Notes: generated from the sequence alone by a model not told the origin. A DNA stretch of 64,000 nt from Halalkalicoccus sp. CGA53 (GCF_036429475.1 NZ_CP144125.1:1674001-1738000), one strand, 5' to 3'. Positions 17,098-25,687 are shown, counted from the first letter of the stretch. A program made the numbers and translations.

Positions 17098-18177
17098 ATG
17101 AGTTCTGCGCTCGTCGTGGGTGCCACCGGCTTCGTCGGCCGACACGTCGTCTGGACGCTCCTCGACCACGGCTACGACGTCGCGGCGGCGAGCCGCGGCA
17201 GCCACGTGTTTCGGTTCGCCGACCCGGGCGTCGAGGCCGTCACCGTGGACAGGACCGATCCCGAGGCGCTCGCCGCGGTGGCGAGACGCGTCGACCCCGA
17301 CGTCGTCGTCGACTGCGCGGCGATTCATCCGGAAGACGTCGAGGTGGGAGTCGAGACGTTCGAGGGGGTCGACGCGTACGTCTACGTCTCGAGCGGGGCG
17401 GCCTACCGGGGACGAGCGATCCCGAAGCGCGAGGAGGAGTCGCCGCTCCACGAGTGTACCCCGGAGCAGGCCGCAGACGGCTCGATGGCGAGCTACGGCC
17501 CCCGCAAGGCCGAGGGCGATCGGATCGTCGCCACGGCCGCCGAACGGGGCGTCGCCGCGACGAGCGTCCGTCCAACGGTCGTCTACGGCCCACAGATCAC
17601 GGAGGAACGTGCCGACGAGGCGATCGGGACGGCCCCGTGGGAGGACGGGATCCCCGCGTCCTGGGCGCCGGACGTCTCGGGTATCCAGGGCCACCACGAC
17701 TACTGGATCGACAGGATCCGCCGCTCCGACCGCGTCGTCGTTCCGGGCGACGGGACCGCGATCTGGCACCGGGCGTACGTCGAGGACGTGGCCGAGGCGA
17801 TCAGGACCGTCGCCGAGCGTGGGCGGCCGGGCGGGGCGTACAACGTCGGCGACCGGCGCGTCTGCACGCTGGAGGACGTCGTCGTCCTGATCGCCGAGGC
17901 ACTCGACGCCGAGGTCGAGGTCGTCCACGCGAGCCGTCGCGACCTCGCGGGCGTGGGACTCTCGCCCGGTGAGTTCCCTCTCTATCACCACCCGATGACG
18001 GGCTACCCGCACGTGCTCGAGACGTGTAAGCTCGCGTCGCTCGGCTGGGAGTCGACGGGGGTCGAGAGAGCGATCGAGCGGACCGTCGCCGAGTGCCTGC
18101 GAAGCGGCCGGCCGGGACGCGTCGACGACCCGAGACGGGAGGCCGAAGCGCGCCTGCTCGACCGCCTTAAGACGTAG
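17098..18177 (+). CDS. NAD-dependent epimerase/dehydratase (extended SDR)
   Basis: A 359-residue extended short-chain dehydrogenase. The Rossmann glycine motif is GATGFVGRH (residues 8-16), the catalytic pair is Y-x3-K in SYGPRKAEGD, preceded by YVSSGAAYRG, and substrate-binding elements include RPTVVYGPQ. The family acts on nucleotide sugars or related carbonyl substrates; no partner gene indicates which. ggctaatacc at about 17067-17076 gives a TATA-like element 26 bp before the ATG. Unlike most UDP-sugar epimerases, no sugar-pathway gene is adjacent. Confidence 0.85.
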   Translation: MSSALVVGATGFVGRHVVWTLLDHGYDVAAASRGSHVFRFADPGVEAVTVDRTDPEALAAVARRVDPDVVVDCAAIHPEDVEVGVETFEGVDAYVYVSSGAAYRGRAIPKREEESPLHECTPEQAADGSMASYGPRKAEGDRIVATAAERGVAATSVRPTVVYGPQITEERADEAIGTAPWEDGIPASWAPDVSGIQGHHDYWIDRIRRSDRVVVPGDGTAIWHRAYVEDVAEAIRTVAERGRPGGAYNVGDRRVCTLEDVVVLIAEALDAEVEVVHASRRDLAGVGLSPGEFPLYHHPMTGYPHVLETCKLASLGWESTGVERAIERTVAECLRSGRPGRVDDPRREAEARLLDRLKT

Positions 18178-18206
18178 CGATCGGGCCGCTCCGCGCGGGA
18201 CGACGC

Positions 18207-19031
18207 TCAGCCGTAGAACTCGTTTCTGCCCGCCGCACCCGCCCGGCACATCGCGATCGCCCGCTCGAACGCCTCGGGGTAGCACTCGGCCTCGACGGCC
18301 GTCGTCCGTCCGTCGACCCGTTCGATCCCGGGCAGGCCGCCCGCGTGCGCCGCGTGGTTCGTCGCCGACCAGTCCGCCTCGATCCGCGTCGGTTCGTCCG
18401 GCGCCCTCACCGTGAACTCCCCGGCCCGTTCGACAGCCCTCCTGGCCGCCTCGCGGATCTCACCCTCGCACTCCTCGACCGGCCGACACCGTGCGCTGAA
18501 GCGGTCGATCCCCTCCTTCACCGCGACGGTCTCCACCTCCCCGAGTTCCACGCTGGCTTCCGCACAGGTCGCGTCGTCGCCGGTCACGAGGCCGACCGGA
18601 ACGCCGAGTGCCGCCGCGAACCGGGCGTTCCACCCGAGCTCGCCCACCTCGTCCTCGTCCACGCGAAGCCGGAGCAGTTCGTGTGCGAGGAACGTGTGGT
18701 TGAGCACTGCGTTCTCCGTACCCGCCATCGCGTGATAGCCGACGAAGAGGGCGACGTCGTGGTCCCGGCACAGGCCCTCGACCATCGACCGTGGCTTCGT
18801 GCTGCCGCGGATCAACGCGGCCCGATCGTCGAGCCGACTCCGATCGAGGTTCCGCATCGTCGAGTGCGCGTCGTTCACCACCACATCGATCGCACCGGCC
18901 TCGACCGCGGCGTTCACGTCCCCGTGCAGGAGCTCCTGGCCCGGAGGGTACTCCTCACAGCCCTTCACGACGTCCGCTGCGGTCGCGATACCGCTCACGC
19001 CCTCCATGTCCGCGGAGACGAACACTCGCAT
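18207..19031 (-). CDS. M55-family D-aminopeptidase (DppA-like)
   Basis: A 274-residue zinc peptidase matching the usual DppA length. The N-terminal metal site is VFVSADMEGVSGI (Asp8, Glu10), with further conserved His in NDAHSTM, FVGYHAMAG and the ATNHAAHA region. DppA enzymes are decameric D-aminopeptidases acting on D-Ala-containing peptides. The ATG at 19031 begins MRVFVSADMEG directly; eight extra upstream codons are rejected. It lies 30 bp downstream of a ureohydrolase gene on the same strand and is probably co-transcribed. Confidence 0.9.
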   Translation of the reverse strand: MRVFVSADMEGVSGIATAADVVKGCEEYPPGQELLHGDVNAAVEAGAIDVVVNDAHSTMRNLDRSRLDDRAALIRGSTKPRSMVEGLCRDHDVALFVGYHAMAGTENAVLNHTFLAHELLRLRVDEDEVGELGWNARFAAALGVPVGLVTGDDATCAEASVELGEVETVAVKEGIDRFSARCRPVEECEGEIREAARRAVERAGEFTVRAPDEPTRIEADWSATNHAAHAGGLPGIERVDGRTTAVEAECYPEAFERAIAMCRAGAAGRNEFYG

Positions 19032-19061
19032 GCCTCCGCTGCGCACAGGGGTCAAAAAGCT

Positions 19062-20087
19062 CTATCCCTCGACCTCGGCGAACCGCCGTTCGAGTGCCGT
19101 GACGAGCAGCACGGCGGCCAGCCGCGCGGTCGTCCCCGTCGGGTCGTAGCAGGGTGAGACCTCCATCAGGTCGAGCGCGCCGACTCGCTCGTCGGCACCG
19201 ACAGTCTCCAGTACCCGGAGCGCCTCGTCGGCCGTCAGGCCGCCGGGAACAGGGGTCCCGGTGCCGGGCGCGGCGCTCGGATCCACCGCGTCGACGTCGA
19301 ACGTGACGTAGACGGAATCCGCTCCCTCGGCAGCCGCGTCGAGCGCTCTTCGCACCGACTCCTCGATCCCTCGCTCGCGTGCCTCCCGGGCGGTCTGGAC
19401 GTCCATACCCACCTCGTCGGCGAACACGAAGAAGCCGGGCGACTCGTAGCCGCGAAGACCGACCTGTGCGACGCTCGCGTAACCGCCACGATCGCTCCCG
19501 GCGATCAGGTTCGTACTCGACCCGTGGAACTCGGTCCCGAAGACGGGGCTCTCGACGACCGTATCCGAGTGGGCGTCGATCTGTACGAGTCCGACCCGGT
19601 CGTGATCCGCGCCCTCCGCGAACCCGCGGAACGAGGGGTAGGTACAGTAGTGGTCCCCGCCGAGCACCACGGGGACCGTCCCGTTCGAGGCGACGCTCGC
19701 GACGTGACGCCGGATCGCCTCGCCCGTCCGCTCGTGGCTCATCGGGAAGACGGGGACGTCACCGCAGTCGGCGATCGAGAGTGTGGAGAGGTCGATCTCC
19801 GCGCCGGTCTGGAGGTTCGTCAGCCCACCCTTGTACCCCCCGAGGTACGCCCACCAGCCGCTCTCCCGACGGATCGCCGCCGGTCCGTAGCGCGCGCCGG
19901 GGCGGTTGCTCACCGCCCCGTCGTAGGGTGCCCCGAGCACCGCGACCTCCTCGTCCGTGAGCGCCTCGACCGGCCGGTGTGGCGCCTTGAGGAACGTCCC
20001 GATCCCGGCGTACGCGAGTTCGACCGCGGAGCCGGGCGTCCCCTCGTCGCTCCCGTCATCGCTCTCCGTCTCCGGATCGTCTACCAT
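19062..20087 (-). CDS. Ureohydrolase family protein (agmatinase/arginase/formimidoylglutamase-like)
   Basis: A 341-residue binuclear manganese hydrolase. All metal-binding motifs are present: GGDHYCTYPSF, QIDAHSDTV and VTFDVDAVDPS. The N-terminal 45 residues are an acidic halophilic extension. The family hydrolyses guanidino groups of agmatine, arginine or related substrates; the active-site loop does not single one out for me. It is followed at 30 bp by the DppA-like gene. The upstream tandem 13-bp repeat (20114-20139) covers the TATA region. Confidence 0.85.
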   Translation of the reverse strand: MVDDPETESDDGSDEGTPGSAVELAYAGIGTFLKAPHRPVEALTDEEVAVLGAPYDGAVSNRPGARYGPAAIRRESGWWAYLGGYKGGLTNLQTGAEIDLSTLSIADCGDVPVFPMSHERTGEAIRRHVASVASNGTVPVVLGGDHYCTYPSFRGFAEGADHDRVGLVQIDAHSDTVVESPVFGTEFHGSSTNLIAGSDRGGYASVAQVGLRGYESPGFFVFADEVGMDVQTAREARERGIEESVRRALDAAAEGADSVYVTFDVDAVDPSAAPGTGTPVPGGLTADEALRVLETVGADERVGALDLMEVSPCYDPTGTTARLAAVLLVTALERRFAEVEG

Positions 20088-20111
20088 GTGACGGCTTCAC
20101 CACCCGGTGTG

Positions 20112-20139
20112 AAAACCCTCACTCACAACCCTCACTCAC
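20112..20139 (-). promoter_or_regulatory. Ureohydrolase promoter with tandem 13-bp repeat
   Basis: On the minus strand GTGAGTGAGGGTT occurs twice in direct tandem (20127-20139 and 20114-20126). The T-rich end of the second copy forms the TATA-like ggttttcac about 26 bp before the ATG at 20087. The repeat occupies the BRE/TATA zone where an activator or repressor would bind. Confidence 0.45.
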
Positions 20140-20246
20140 CTCGCACGCGACGGCGGATGCCGAGGTCACGGCCCGAGCTACTCGCGACGAACCGGACGTC
20201 GTACGTGGGACCCGAAGAGCCGCTCGCGTCCCCGTACCGCCGACGA

Positions 20247-21197
20247 TCAGAGGAGTCGCGTCGTGAGTTCGAGCCGGTCGTCGAGGTCGGCGACGTACCC
20301 CTCTTCGTCCGGGTCGAGGTCGTTCACTACCACCGCGTCGGCGGCGCCGTAGGCGTGGACGAACGAACTCCCCCCGCGGCTGATCGCGACGTGACCCGGG
20401 AAGAAGAGCAGGTCGCAGGGTCGGAGCGCCTCCCGACCGACCGCCCGTCCCATCGCGCGCTGCTGGTCGGCGTCCCGCGGCATCGTGATCCCGATCCGTC
20501 GGTAGGCGATCCAGACCAGCCCCGAACAGTCGATCCCATCGTGGCTCATCCCACCCCACCGGTACTCGGTTCCGAGGAACGACTCGGCCGCGGCGAGCGC
20601 GTCGGCCCCCGTCGCGTCGGATCGCGGGACGGTCACGGAGTCGGTGGGGACGGCAACTTCGAGACCGGTCCGGAACGCGACCGTTGCCTCCTCGTCCTCG
20701 CGGTCGAGGACCGCGCAGTCCGCGCCGGCCGGGAGCGTCGTACTCGGTTCGACCGTCACCGGCGTGGAGAGCGTCGCGTCCGGGTCGACGGGCGCCGAAA
20801 CCGAGAGCGCTTCGCGCCCGATCCAGCCGAGGTAGCCACACGGCGTCCGCACTCGACGCCAGCCCCCCTCGTGATCGTACGCCCCGAGCGTCGCGCCGTA
20901 GAGCGCGGTCGTCACCCGTTCGGCGTCGGGCTCCGCTCGCACCGGCGCACACGGGACGGCGAGGGTCCGCTCCTCGCCCCGCGAGAGGACCGACACCTCG
21001 CTCGCGTCGATCGGCTCGGCGCTCACCTGGCCGAGCACTTCGACCGCCCGCCGTCGGAGGGCGTGCGAGGAGACGGTTCCCGAGAGCCTGACGTCGCCGT
21101 CGCGTCGATCTGCCTCCACGTCGAAACACGAGATCCGGTCGTCGGGAGCCGAGATCGTCTCACAGTACGAGAGCGCGAGCGAGAGGTCGTCGGTCAT
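20247..21197 (-). CDS. NlpC/P60-family cysteine peptidase with SH3-like domains
   Basis: A 316-residue protein. The N-terminal 60 residues have a BON-like helix/strand stretch (VRLSGTVSSHALRRRAVEVL). Two SH3-like regions follow (about 65-135 and 138-190: YGATLGAYDHEGGWRRVRTP then CGYLGWIG). The C-terminal NlpC/P60 domain has Cys224 in GIDCSGLVW, His269 in PGHVAIS and His281 in FVHAYG. The SH3-NlpC order matches bacterial YkfC-type gamma-D-glutamyl peptidases that process murein peptides. No signal peptide is visible, so it is likely cytoplasmic. It lies 159 bp upstream of the ureohydrolase-DppA pair on the same strand. Confidence 0.88.
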   Translation of the reverse strand: MTDDLSLALSYCETISAPDDRISCFDVEADRRDGDVRLSGTVSSHALRRRAVEVLGQVSAEPIDASEVSVLSRGEERTLAVPCAPVRAEPDAERVTTALYGATLGAYDHEGGWRRVRTPCGYLGWIGREALSVSAPVDPDATLSTPVTVEPSTTLPAGADCAVLDREDEEATVAFRTGLEVAVPTDSVTVPRSDATGADALAAAESFLGTEYRWGGMSHDGIDCSGLVWIAYRRIGITMPRDADQQRAMGRAVGREALRPCDLLFFPGHVAISRGGSSFVHAYGAADAVVVNDLDPDEEGYVADLDDRLELTTRLL

Positions 21198-21272
21198 ACC
21201 CCGGGTACCGCGATCGGTGGCAAAAGGGTTCGGCTACCAGAGGTTTTTCTCGCTCCCAGAGCATCCACCGGT

Positions 21273-21644
21273 ATGTCCGGTCTCGAATGTCGCGTGGACG
21301 ACCGCACGCTCGCCGCCGAGTGGACCGACGACAGCCCCGAGACGCGGGCCGCCGTCGAGGCCGCGCTCCCGCTCTCCGGGGAGGCCTCGCGCTGGGGCGA
21401 GGAGCTCTACTTCCGAACCGACGTCGACGTCGGTCCCGAGAATCCCAGAGAGCTGGTCGATCCCGGAACGATCGCCTACTGGCCGGCCGGGAACGCGCTC
21501 TGTCTCTTCTGGGGGCCGACGCCCGCGAGCGAGGGCGAGGAACCGCGGGCTGCCTCGCCGGTCAACGTCGTCGCGCGGGTCGAGGATGTCTCGGCGCTCG
21601 CGGACCTGGAGGGGAGCGCGTCCGTCGAACTACGGGAGGGCTGA
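21273..21644 (+). CDS. Cyclophilin-like fold protein (TM1367-like)
   Basis: A 123-residue acidic beta-barrel protein. Characteristic blocks are ALPLSGEASRWGEELYFRTD, LVDPGTIAYWPAGNALCLFW and GPTP, as in the Cyclophil_like family. These proteins have the cyclophilin fold without the prolyl-isomerase active-site residues; their ligand is unknown. The frame is open far upstream but only the part from the ATG at 21273 matches the family, and ggtttttctcgc at 21242-21253 is a good TATA region. Confidence 0.82.
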   Translation: MSGLECRVDDRTLAAEWTDDSPETRAAVEAALPLSGEASRWGEELYFRTDVDVGPENPRELVDPGTIAYWPAGNALCLFWGPTPASEGEEPRAASPVNVVARVEDVSALADLEGSASVELREG

Positions 21645-21652
21645 GTCGCGTC

Positions 21653-22402
21653 TCAGCGATACGGCCCGAAGACGTCCCGGTCGAGTTCGTCCGCGACGTG
21701 GTCGGCGAGCGTCGCGAGGTTCTCCGTGTCCTCGCGGTTGTACCGCACCAGGCGATCTAACGCGCCCTCGTCGCCGTGCCTCTCGAAGCGCTTCCAGAGC
21801 CGCACCGCTTCGAGGCCGTCGACGCCCTCGTCCTCGCGGCCGATCCCCACGTCGCGCTCGATCCGTTTCAGCCCGCCCGTGAGCCCGGCCGAGCGACAGG
21901 GATACATCAGGTCGAGGTGGGGTGTGTCGACCGAGAGATCGAACGCGGTCTCGAGAAAGGGCACGTCGAAGCGCGCGCCGTTGAACGAGACGAGCAGGGA
22001 GGCGTCGGCGAGTTCCTCACGAACCCGCTCTCGGGTGAGGTCGTCGTCGCGGACGAGCGTCGTCGTCTCCCCGTCACAGTGAAAGCTCACCGTCGTTACG
22101 ACGTCCCGGTGTTTGCTCAGTCCGGTCGTCTCGATGTCGAAGAAACAGGCGTCGGTGCGGAAGTTCTCGTAGAGCCGCCAGCGCTCGGCCGAGGGGAGGC
22201 GGTCGGCGAAGAACTCGGCGTTGCCGGCGTCGAGTTCGTCGTAGCCGCGGTCGATGAACGCCTCGACCGAGGCGCAGGTCGTCTCGCCGATTCCGGGTAC
22301 CGAGCAGAACTCGTCCCAGTGGGTGACGCCGTGGTCCCAGAGTCGCCGCTCGGTCCGTTCGCCGACGCCCTCCGCGAGGATGAAGCTGTTCTCGACGCGC
22401 AC
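21653..22402 (-). CDS. RNase H-like 3'-5' exonuclease (YprB-like) with helix-hairpin-helix region
   Basis: A 249-residue protein. An N-terminal HhH-like segment (GVGERTERRLWDHGVTHWDE then FCSVPGIGETT, residues 12-43) is followed by a DEDD-type nuclease domain: ACFFDIETTGLSKHRD (Asp/Glu of motif I), SLLVSFNGARFDVPFLE (motif II) and RLVRYNREDTENL (motif III). Such proteins are predicted DNA or RNA exonucleases. Stops of this gene and the cyclophilin-like gene converge with an 8-bp gap. Confidence 0.85.
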   Translation of the reverse strand: MRVENSFILAEGVGERTERRLWDHGVTHWDEFCSVPGIGETTCASVEAFIDRGYDELDAGNAEFFADRLPSAERWRLYENFRTDACFFDIETTGLSKHRDVVTTVSFHCDGETTTLVRDDDLTRERVREELADASLLVSFNGARFDVPFLETAFDLSVDTPHLDLMYPCRSAGLTGGLKRIERDVGIGREDEGVDGLEAVRLWKRFERHGDEGALDRLVRYNREDTENLATLADHVADELDRDVFGPYR

Positions 22403-22440
22403 AGGTGTCCTGCGAGCGTCGCCGAGTTATCGGTTTCGGA

Positions 22441-23160
22441 TCACTCGAGGGTGAACGAGAGGCGCTCCTCGTCGCTGCCCCGCGTCTCCCGGTCGGTCAC
22501 CGACAGTTCGCCGATCAGCCCGGTCGACTCGACGTGGGTTCCCGCGCACGCGGTCCGATCGTAGGGCTCTTCGGCGTCGCCGATATCGACGATCCGGACC
22601 TCCGTGATGCTCTCGGGGAGCAGGTCGAGTCGCGTTCGCTCGGGACCGAGATCGGCCTCCGCGGCCTCCCGGTCCATCTCGTACCACCGGACGGGGAGGT
22701 CCGAGTCGATCAGGTCGTTCAGGCCGGTTTCGATCCCCGCGAGGTCGTCGTCGGTGAACCGCTCGTAGCCGCAGTCGAGACGGGCGCGGTCGGCGTAGAG
22801 CTGATTGCCGGTCGTGGGGGCGTCGTAGCTCTCGAGGAGGTAGGCCGAGAGGAGGTGCTGGACGGTGTGATAGCGCATGTGGGCGGCGCGTCGCTCCCAG
22901 TCGAGGTCTCCGACGACGGTCTCACCCACCTCGGGCGGCTCCGGGCCGTCGACCGTGTGGTAGATCGTATCCCGTTTCGCCACGTCCGTCACACGCCAGG
23001 TCCGGTCATCGGTGGAGAGCGTGCCGGTGTCGTGGGGCTGGCCGCCGCCCGTCGGGTAGAAGCAGGTCCGATCGAGGACGACCCGGTCGTCGAGCGTCCG
23101 GTCGACGCGTGCCTCGAACTGCCCCCTACTGGAGTCGGTCAGGTACAGCGGTTCGGTCAT
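22441..23160 (-). CDS. alaX: Alanyl-tRNA editing protein AlaX (AlaX-M type)
   Basis: A 239-residue free-standing editing domain that hydrolyses mis-acylated Ser-tRNA(Ala) or Gly-tRNA(Ala). The zinc ligands are H-x3-H in RYHTVQHLLSAYL and C-x3-H in RTACAGTHVESTG. The N-terminal TCFYPTGGGQPHDTG is the conserved glycine-rich block of the AlaRS second domain, which makes this the medium-length type. Confidence 0.93.
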   Translation of the reverse strand: MTEPLYLTDSSRGQFEARVDRTLDDRVVLDRTCFYPTGGGQPHDTGTLSTDDRTWRVTDVAKRDTIYHTVDGPEPPEVGETVVGDLDWERRAAHMRYHTVQHLLSAYLLESYDAPTTGNQLYADRARLDCGYERFTDDDLAGIETGLNDLIDSDLPVRWYEMDREAAEADLGPERTRLDLLPESITEVRIVDIGDAEEPYDRTACAGTHVESTGLIGELSVTDRETRGSDEERLSFTLE

Positions 23161-23320
23161 CGGTCTCGGTTACCCCTCACCGGTGAAGCGGTTTCCGCTC
23201 TCGATCGCTCTCCTGACTCCTCGTGTGGGCCGTCTCGCTCCGGTCACGTTCCTGTCACTCGTCGGCCCCACCACGCCGCTAACGGGCGGGACTTCGGCCC
23301 ACACCGAATCTCCGTCTACT

Positions 23321-23374
23321 ATTTAACCAAACGGTTAAATATGGGCGTGGCGTATATTTAACCGGATGGTTGAA
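23321..23374 (+). promoter_or_regulatory. Promoter with two palindromic operators for the ArsR-type gene
   Basis: Operator 1 is ATTTAACC-AAAC-GGTTAAAT (23321-23340), a perfect 8-bp inverted repeat whose right half overlaps the TATA-like TTAAATAT. Operator 2 is TTTAACC-GGAT-GGTTGAA (23357-23374), one mismatch, overlapping the ATG at 23366. Centres are 35 bp apart. Binding would block both TATA access and the start region, which strongly suggests autorepression. Confidence 0.7.
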
Positions 23375-23704
23375 CAAGATGCGGACGACGTCGACCTCGA
23401 CGCGGTCTTCCGGGCGCTCGCGCACCCGATCCGCCGGGATCTGCTCGAGCGGCTGGCCGGCGGTCCCGAGCGCGTCGGCACGCTGGCCGAACCGTACGAC
23501 GTCTCGCTGGCGGCGGTCTCGAAGCACCTGAGCGTGCTCGAGGACGTGGGGCTCGTCGAGGTCGAGAAGGACGGACGCGCCCGCCGGTGTCACCTCGACG
23601 CTGCGCCGCTGAGCGCGGCGTTCGGCTGGCTGACCCGGTACCGCGTCTTCTGGGAGGACCGACTCGACGCGCTCGCCGACCATCTGGAGACCGAGGATCG
23701 ATGA
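23366..23704 (+). CDS. ArsR-family transcriptional regulator
   Basis: A 112-residue winged-helix repressor: VFRALAHPIRRDLLERLAGG, then the recognition helix in VSLAAVSKHLSVLEDVGLVE and the wing KDGRARRCHLD. It has no CxC metal motif, so it is of the non-metal type usually paired with an SRPBCC protein. The stop overlaps the start of the SRPBCC gene (ATGA), giving a translationally coupled pair. Two palindromes at its promoter and start codon point to autoregulation. Confidence 0.9.
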   Translation: MVEQDADDVDLDAVFRALAHPIRRDLLERLAGGPERVGTLAEPYDVSLAAVSKHLSVLEDVGLVEVEKDGRARRCHLDAAPLSAAFGWLTRYRVFWEDRLDALADHLETEDR

Positions 23705-24192
23705 CACCCGATACGACCGACAGCGAGTTCGACCCGAGCGAGTACGACCTGACCATCGAGCGGACGTTCGACGCTCCGCGCGACGCGGTGTGGGCGGCGT
23801 GGACCGATCCCGAGGAGGTGGCCGAGTGGTGGGGACCGGAGGGCTTCACCGTCCCACGCTGTGAGATGGACGTACGATCGGGTGGAACCTACCGCATCGA
23901 CATGCGGGCGCCCGACGGCACGATCTACCCGGACGAGGGGGAGTTCCACGAGGTCGTCGAGCCCGATCGCCTCGTCTTCACGAGTCGCGCCTTCGAGGAC
24001 GACGATGGGAGCTACGGGCTCGAGGTGGACAACACGGTGACGCTCGTCGAGCGCGACGGGCGGACGACGCTCACGCTCGAGGCGGAGGTCGTCAGGGCGA
24101 CCGACGAGGTGCGGGGAGCGCTCTCGGGGATGGAAGAGGGCTGGAACGGGAGCTTCGAGAAACTCGCCGAGTCGATCGCAGCGAGCGGCTGA
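23701..24192 (+). CDS. SRPBCC/AHSA1-type lipid-binding fold protein
   Basis: A 163-residue protein of the START-like superfamily: LTIERTFDAPRDAVWAAWTD, then EEVAEWWGPEGFTVPRCEMD, the FHEVVEPDRLVFTSR strand, and the C-terminal helix MEEGWNGSFEKLAESI. Proteins of this subtype are routinely encoded with an ArsR regulator in bacteria and archaea and probably bind small hydrophobic ligands; the actual ligand is unknown. It is translationally coupled to the ArsR gene by a 4-bp overlap. Confidence 0.9.
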   Translation: MTPDTTDSEFDPSEYDLTIERTFDAPRDAVWAAWTDPEEVAEWWGPEGFTVPRCEMDVRSGGTYRIDMRAPDGTIYPDEGEFHEVVEPDRLVFTSRAFEDDDGSYGLEVDNTVTLVERDGRTTLTLEAEVVRATDEVRGALSGMEEGWNGSFEKLAESIAASG

Positions 24193-24351
24193 CGCGGCGG
24201 CGATCGTCCGTTTCGAGCCCCGATCTCGAACCCCTCGATTGTAGCGAGCGTCGTGACCGACCCCGTGTGAAACCGTGTCGTAACGCTCAAGAGAGCGACA
24301 CACCTTTCCTCATCTAAGAATGAACGCTAGCCCGGTTCCCGAGGTGTCTCT

Positions 24352-25041
24352 ATGGGTGTCGAGATAAAGGAGACGCCCGTTTCCGACGATGAGTTCGAGG
24401 AGATGTGCGAGTTCGTCTACGAGTACCTCGCCGCGAGCGTCGCCAACGAGCGCGAGGGCGGCCGCATGCGGTGGTACCCGTGGCACTCCGCGGACTACCG
24501 CTACGCACACACGATAAACGTGGTAGACCTCGCGGAGGAGCTCGCCCGCGCGGAGGGCGCGGACCCCGACGTCACCCGCGTCGCGGCGCTCTTTCACGAC
24601 GTGGCGAAGCTCGACGCCGACCAGGACGTCCACGCCGAGGAGGGCGCGCGCGTCGCCCGCGAGTACCTCACCTCCCGGGGAGAGTACCCCCAGTCGTTCG
24701 TGGACGAGGTTTGCAGAGCGATCGTGAACCACTCGTATCAGGGGCCGCTCGCCGACGTCTCGCTCGAGGCGCGCTGTCTGATCGAGGCCGACTTACTCGA
24801 CAAGGTCGGCGCGAACGGCGTGACGCTCATGTTGCTTCGGATGGGCTACGAGGCGCGCTCGCACCTGGACGCCGCGACGATGGTCGAGCGCGTGCTCACA
24901 CGCGGCGAGGAGGCAGTCAAACGGATCGAGAGCGAGACGGCAGAGAGCATGGCCCACGAACGGTTAAAGCGCGTGCGCTGGTTCCGCGAGTGGCTCGAAC
25001 TCGAGGTGCCCGAGATGGACGTCACCGAAGAAGAGTGGTGA
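24352..25041 (+). CDS. HD-domain phosphohydrolase
   Basis: A 229-residue protein with the HD metal-binding layout: His in YRYAHTINVVDLA, the HD doublet in VAALFHDVAKLDAD, His in AIVNHSYQG, and Asp in CLIEADLLDKVGANG. HD enzymes hydrolyse phosphate esters, commonly of nucleotides. The substrate is not apparent. Its 3' end overlaps the convergent LysE-type gene by 20 bp. Confidence 0.9.
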   Translation: MGVEIKETPVSDDEFEEMCEFVYEYLAASVANEREGGRMRWYPWHSADYRYAHTINVVDLAEELARAEGADPDVTRVAALFHDVAKLDADQDVHAEEGARVAREYLTSRGEYPQSFVDEVCRAIVNHSYQGPLADVSLEARCLIEADLLDKVGANGVTLMLLRMGYEARSHLDAATMVERVLTRGEEAVKRIESETAESMAHERLKRVRWFREWLELEVPEMDVTEEEW

Positions 25042-25687
25042 GTTCGTTCGCCGCACCGTAGAGAAAGAGGAGGCCGAAGCCGGCGAGGACGAGGGCGCTG
25101 CCCACCGCGACCGCCGGGGCGAACCAGTCGGCGCGCTCGCCCACGGCGACGAGCGCCGCCGGAAAGGTGACGATCCAGATGGCGATCCCGGAGAAGAAGC
25201 CGACGACGATCGCGGCGCTCCCGGTCGAGACGGCGAGGTCGCCGAGGACCGGGAGCGCGAACGAGAGCGTTCCGGGGTCGAGCAGCGTCACCCCCACCGT
25301 GAGCCACCAGAGCACCTGATACGGGTTCGAAAGCGAGAGCCCGAACGTCTTCCTGAACCCAGTCGAGTCGCCGGCCTCGCCCTCGGTGAACGAGCCTCTC
25401 GCGCTGCGGGCCGCCCCGACGGCGAAGTAGCACATCAGGAGGCCGCCGACGGCCATCATCCCCGCCTGCGCGCCCGGCGCGTTCTGGAGTACCGTCGCGA
25501 CGCCCGCGAGCGCCACGAGGAAGAAGACGCCGTCGGCGCTCATCGCGCCCAGCCCGGCACGAAAGCCCGCGGCCCACCCCCTCAGGACGCTCTCCTCCGC
25601 GATGATCGCGTTCATCGGTCCGGGAGGAGCTGCTAACGAGAGCCCCAGGAGGACGCCGGCGGCGAGCGAGCTCGCGAGCGAGAGCAC
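25022..25687 (-). CDS. LysE/RhtB-family amino-acid exporter
   Basis: A 221-residue membrane protein with six transmembrane helices. TM1 carries the family signature AAPPGPMNAII, and the conserved FRAGLGAMSADGVFFLVALA and SLSNPYQVLWWLTVG blocks follow. LysE-type carriers export amino acids or small metabolites. The start is a GTG at 25687. The C-terminus overlaps the convergent HD gene by 20 bp. Confidence 0.88.
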   Translation of the reverse strand: MLSLASSLAAGVLLGLSLAAPPGPMNAIIAEESVLRGWAAGFRAGLGAMSADGVFFLVALAGVATVLQNAPGAQAGMMAVGGLLMCYFAVGAARSARGSFTEGEAGDSTGFRKTFGLSLSNPYQVLWWLTVGVTLLDPGTLSFALPVLGDLAVSTGSAAIVVGFFSGIAIWIVTFPAALVAVGERADWFAPAVAVGSALVLAGFGLLFLYGAANELTTLLR

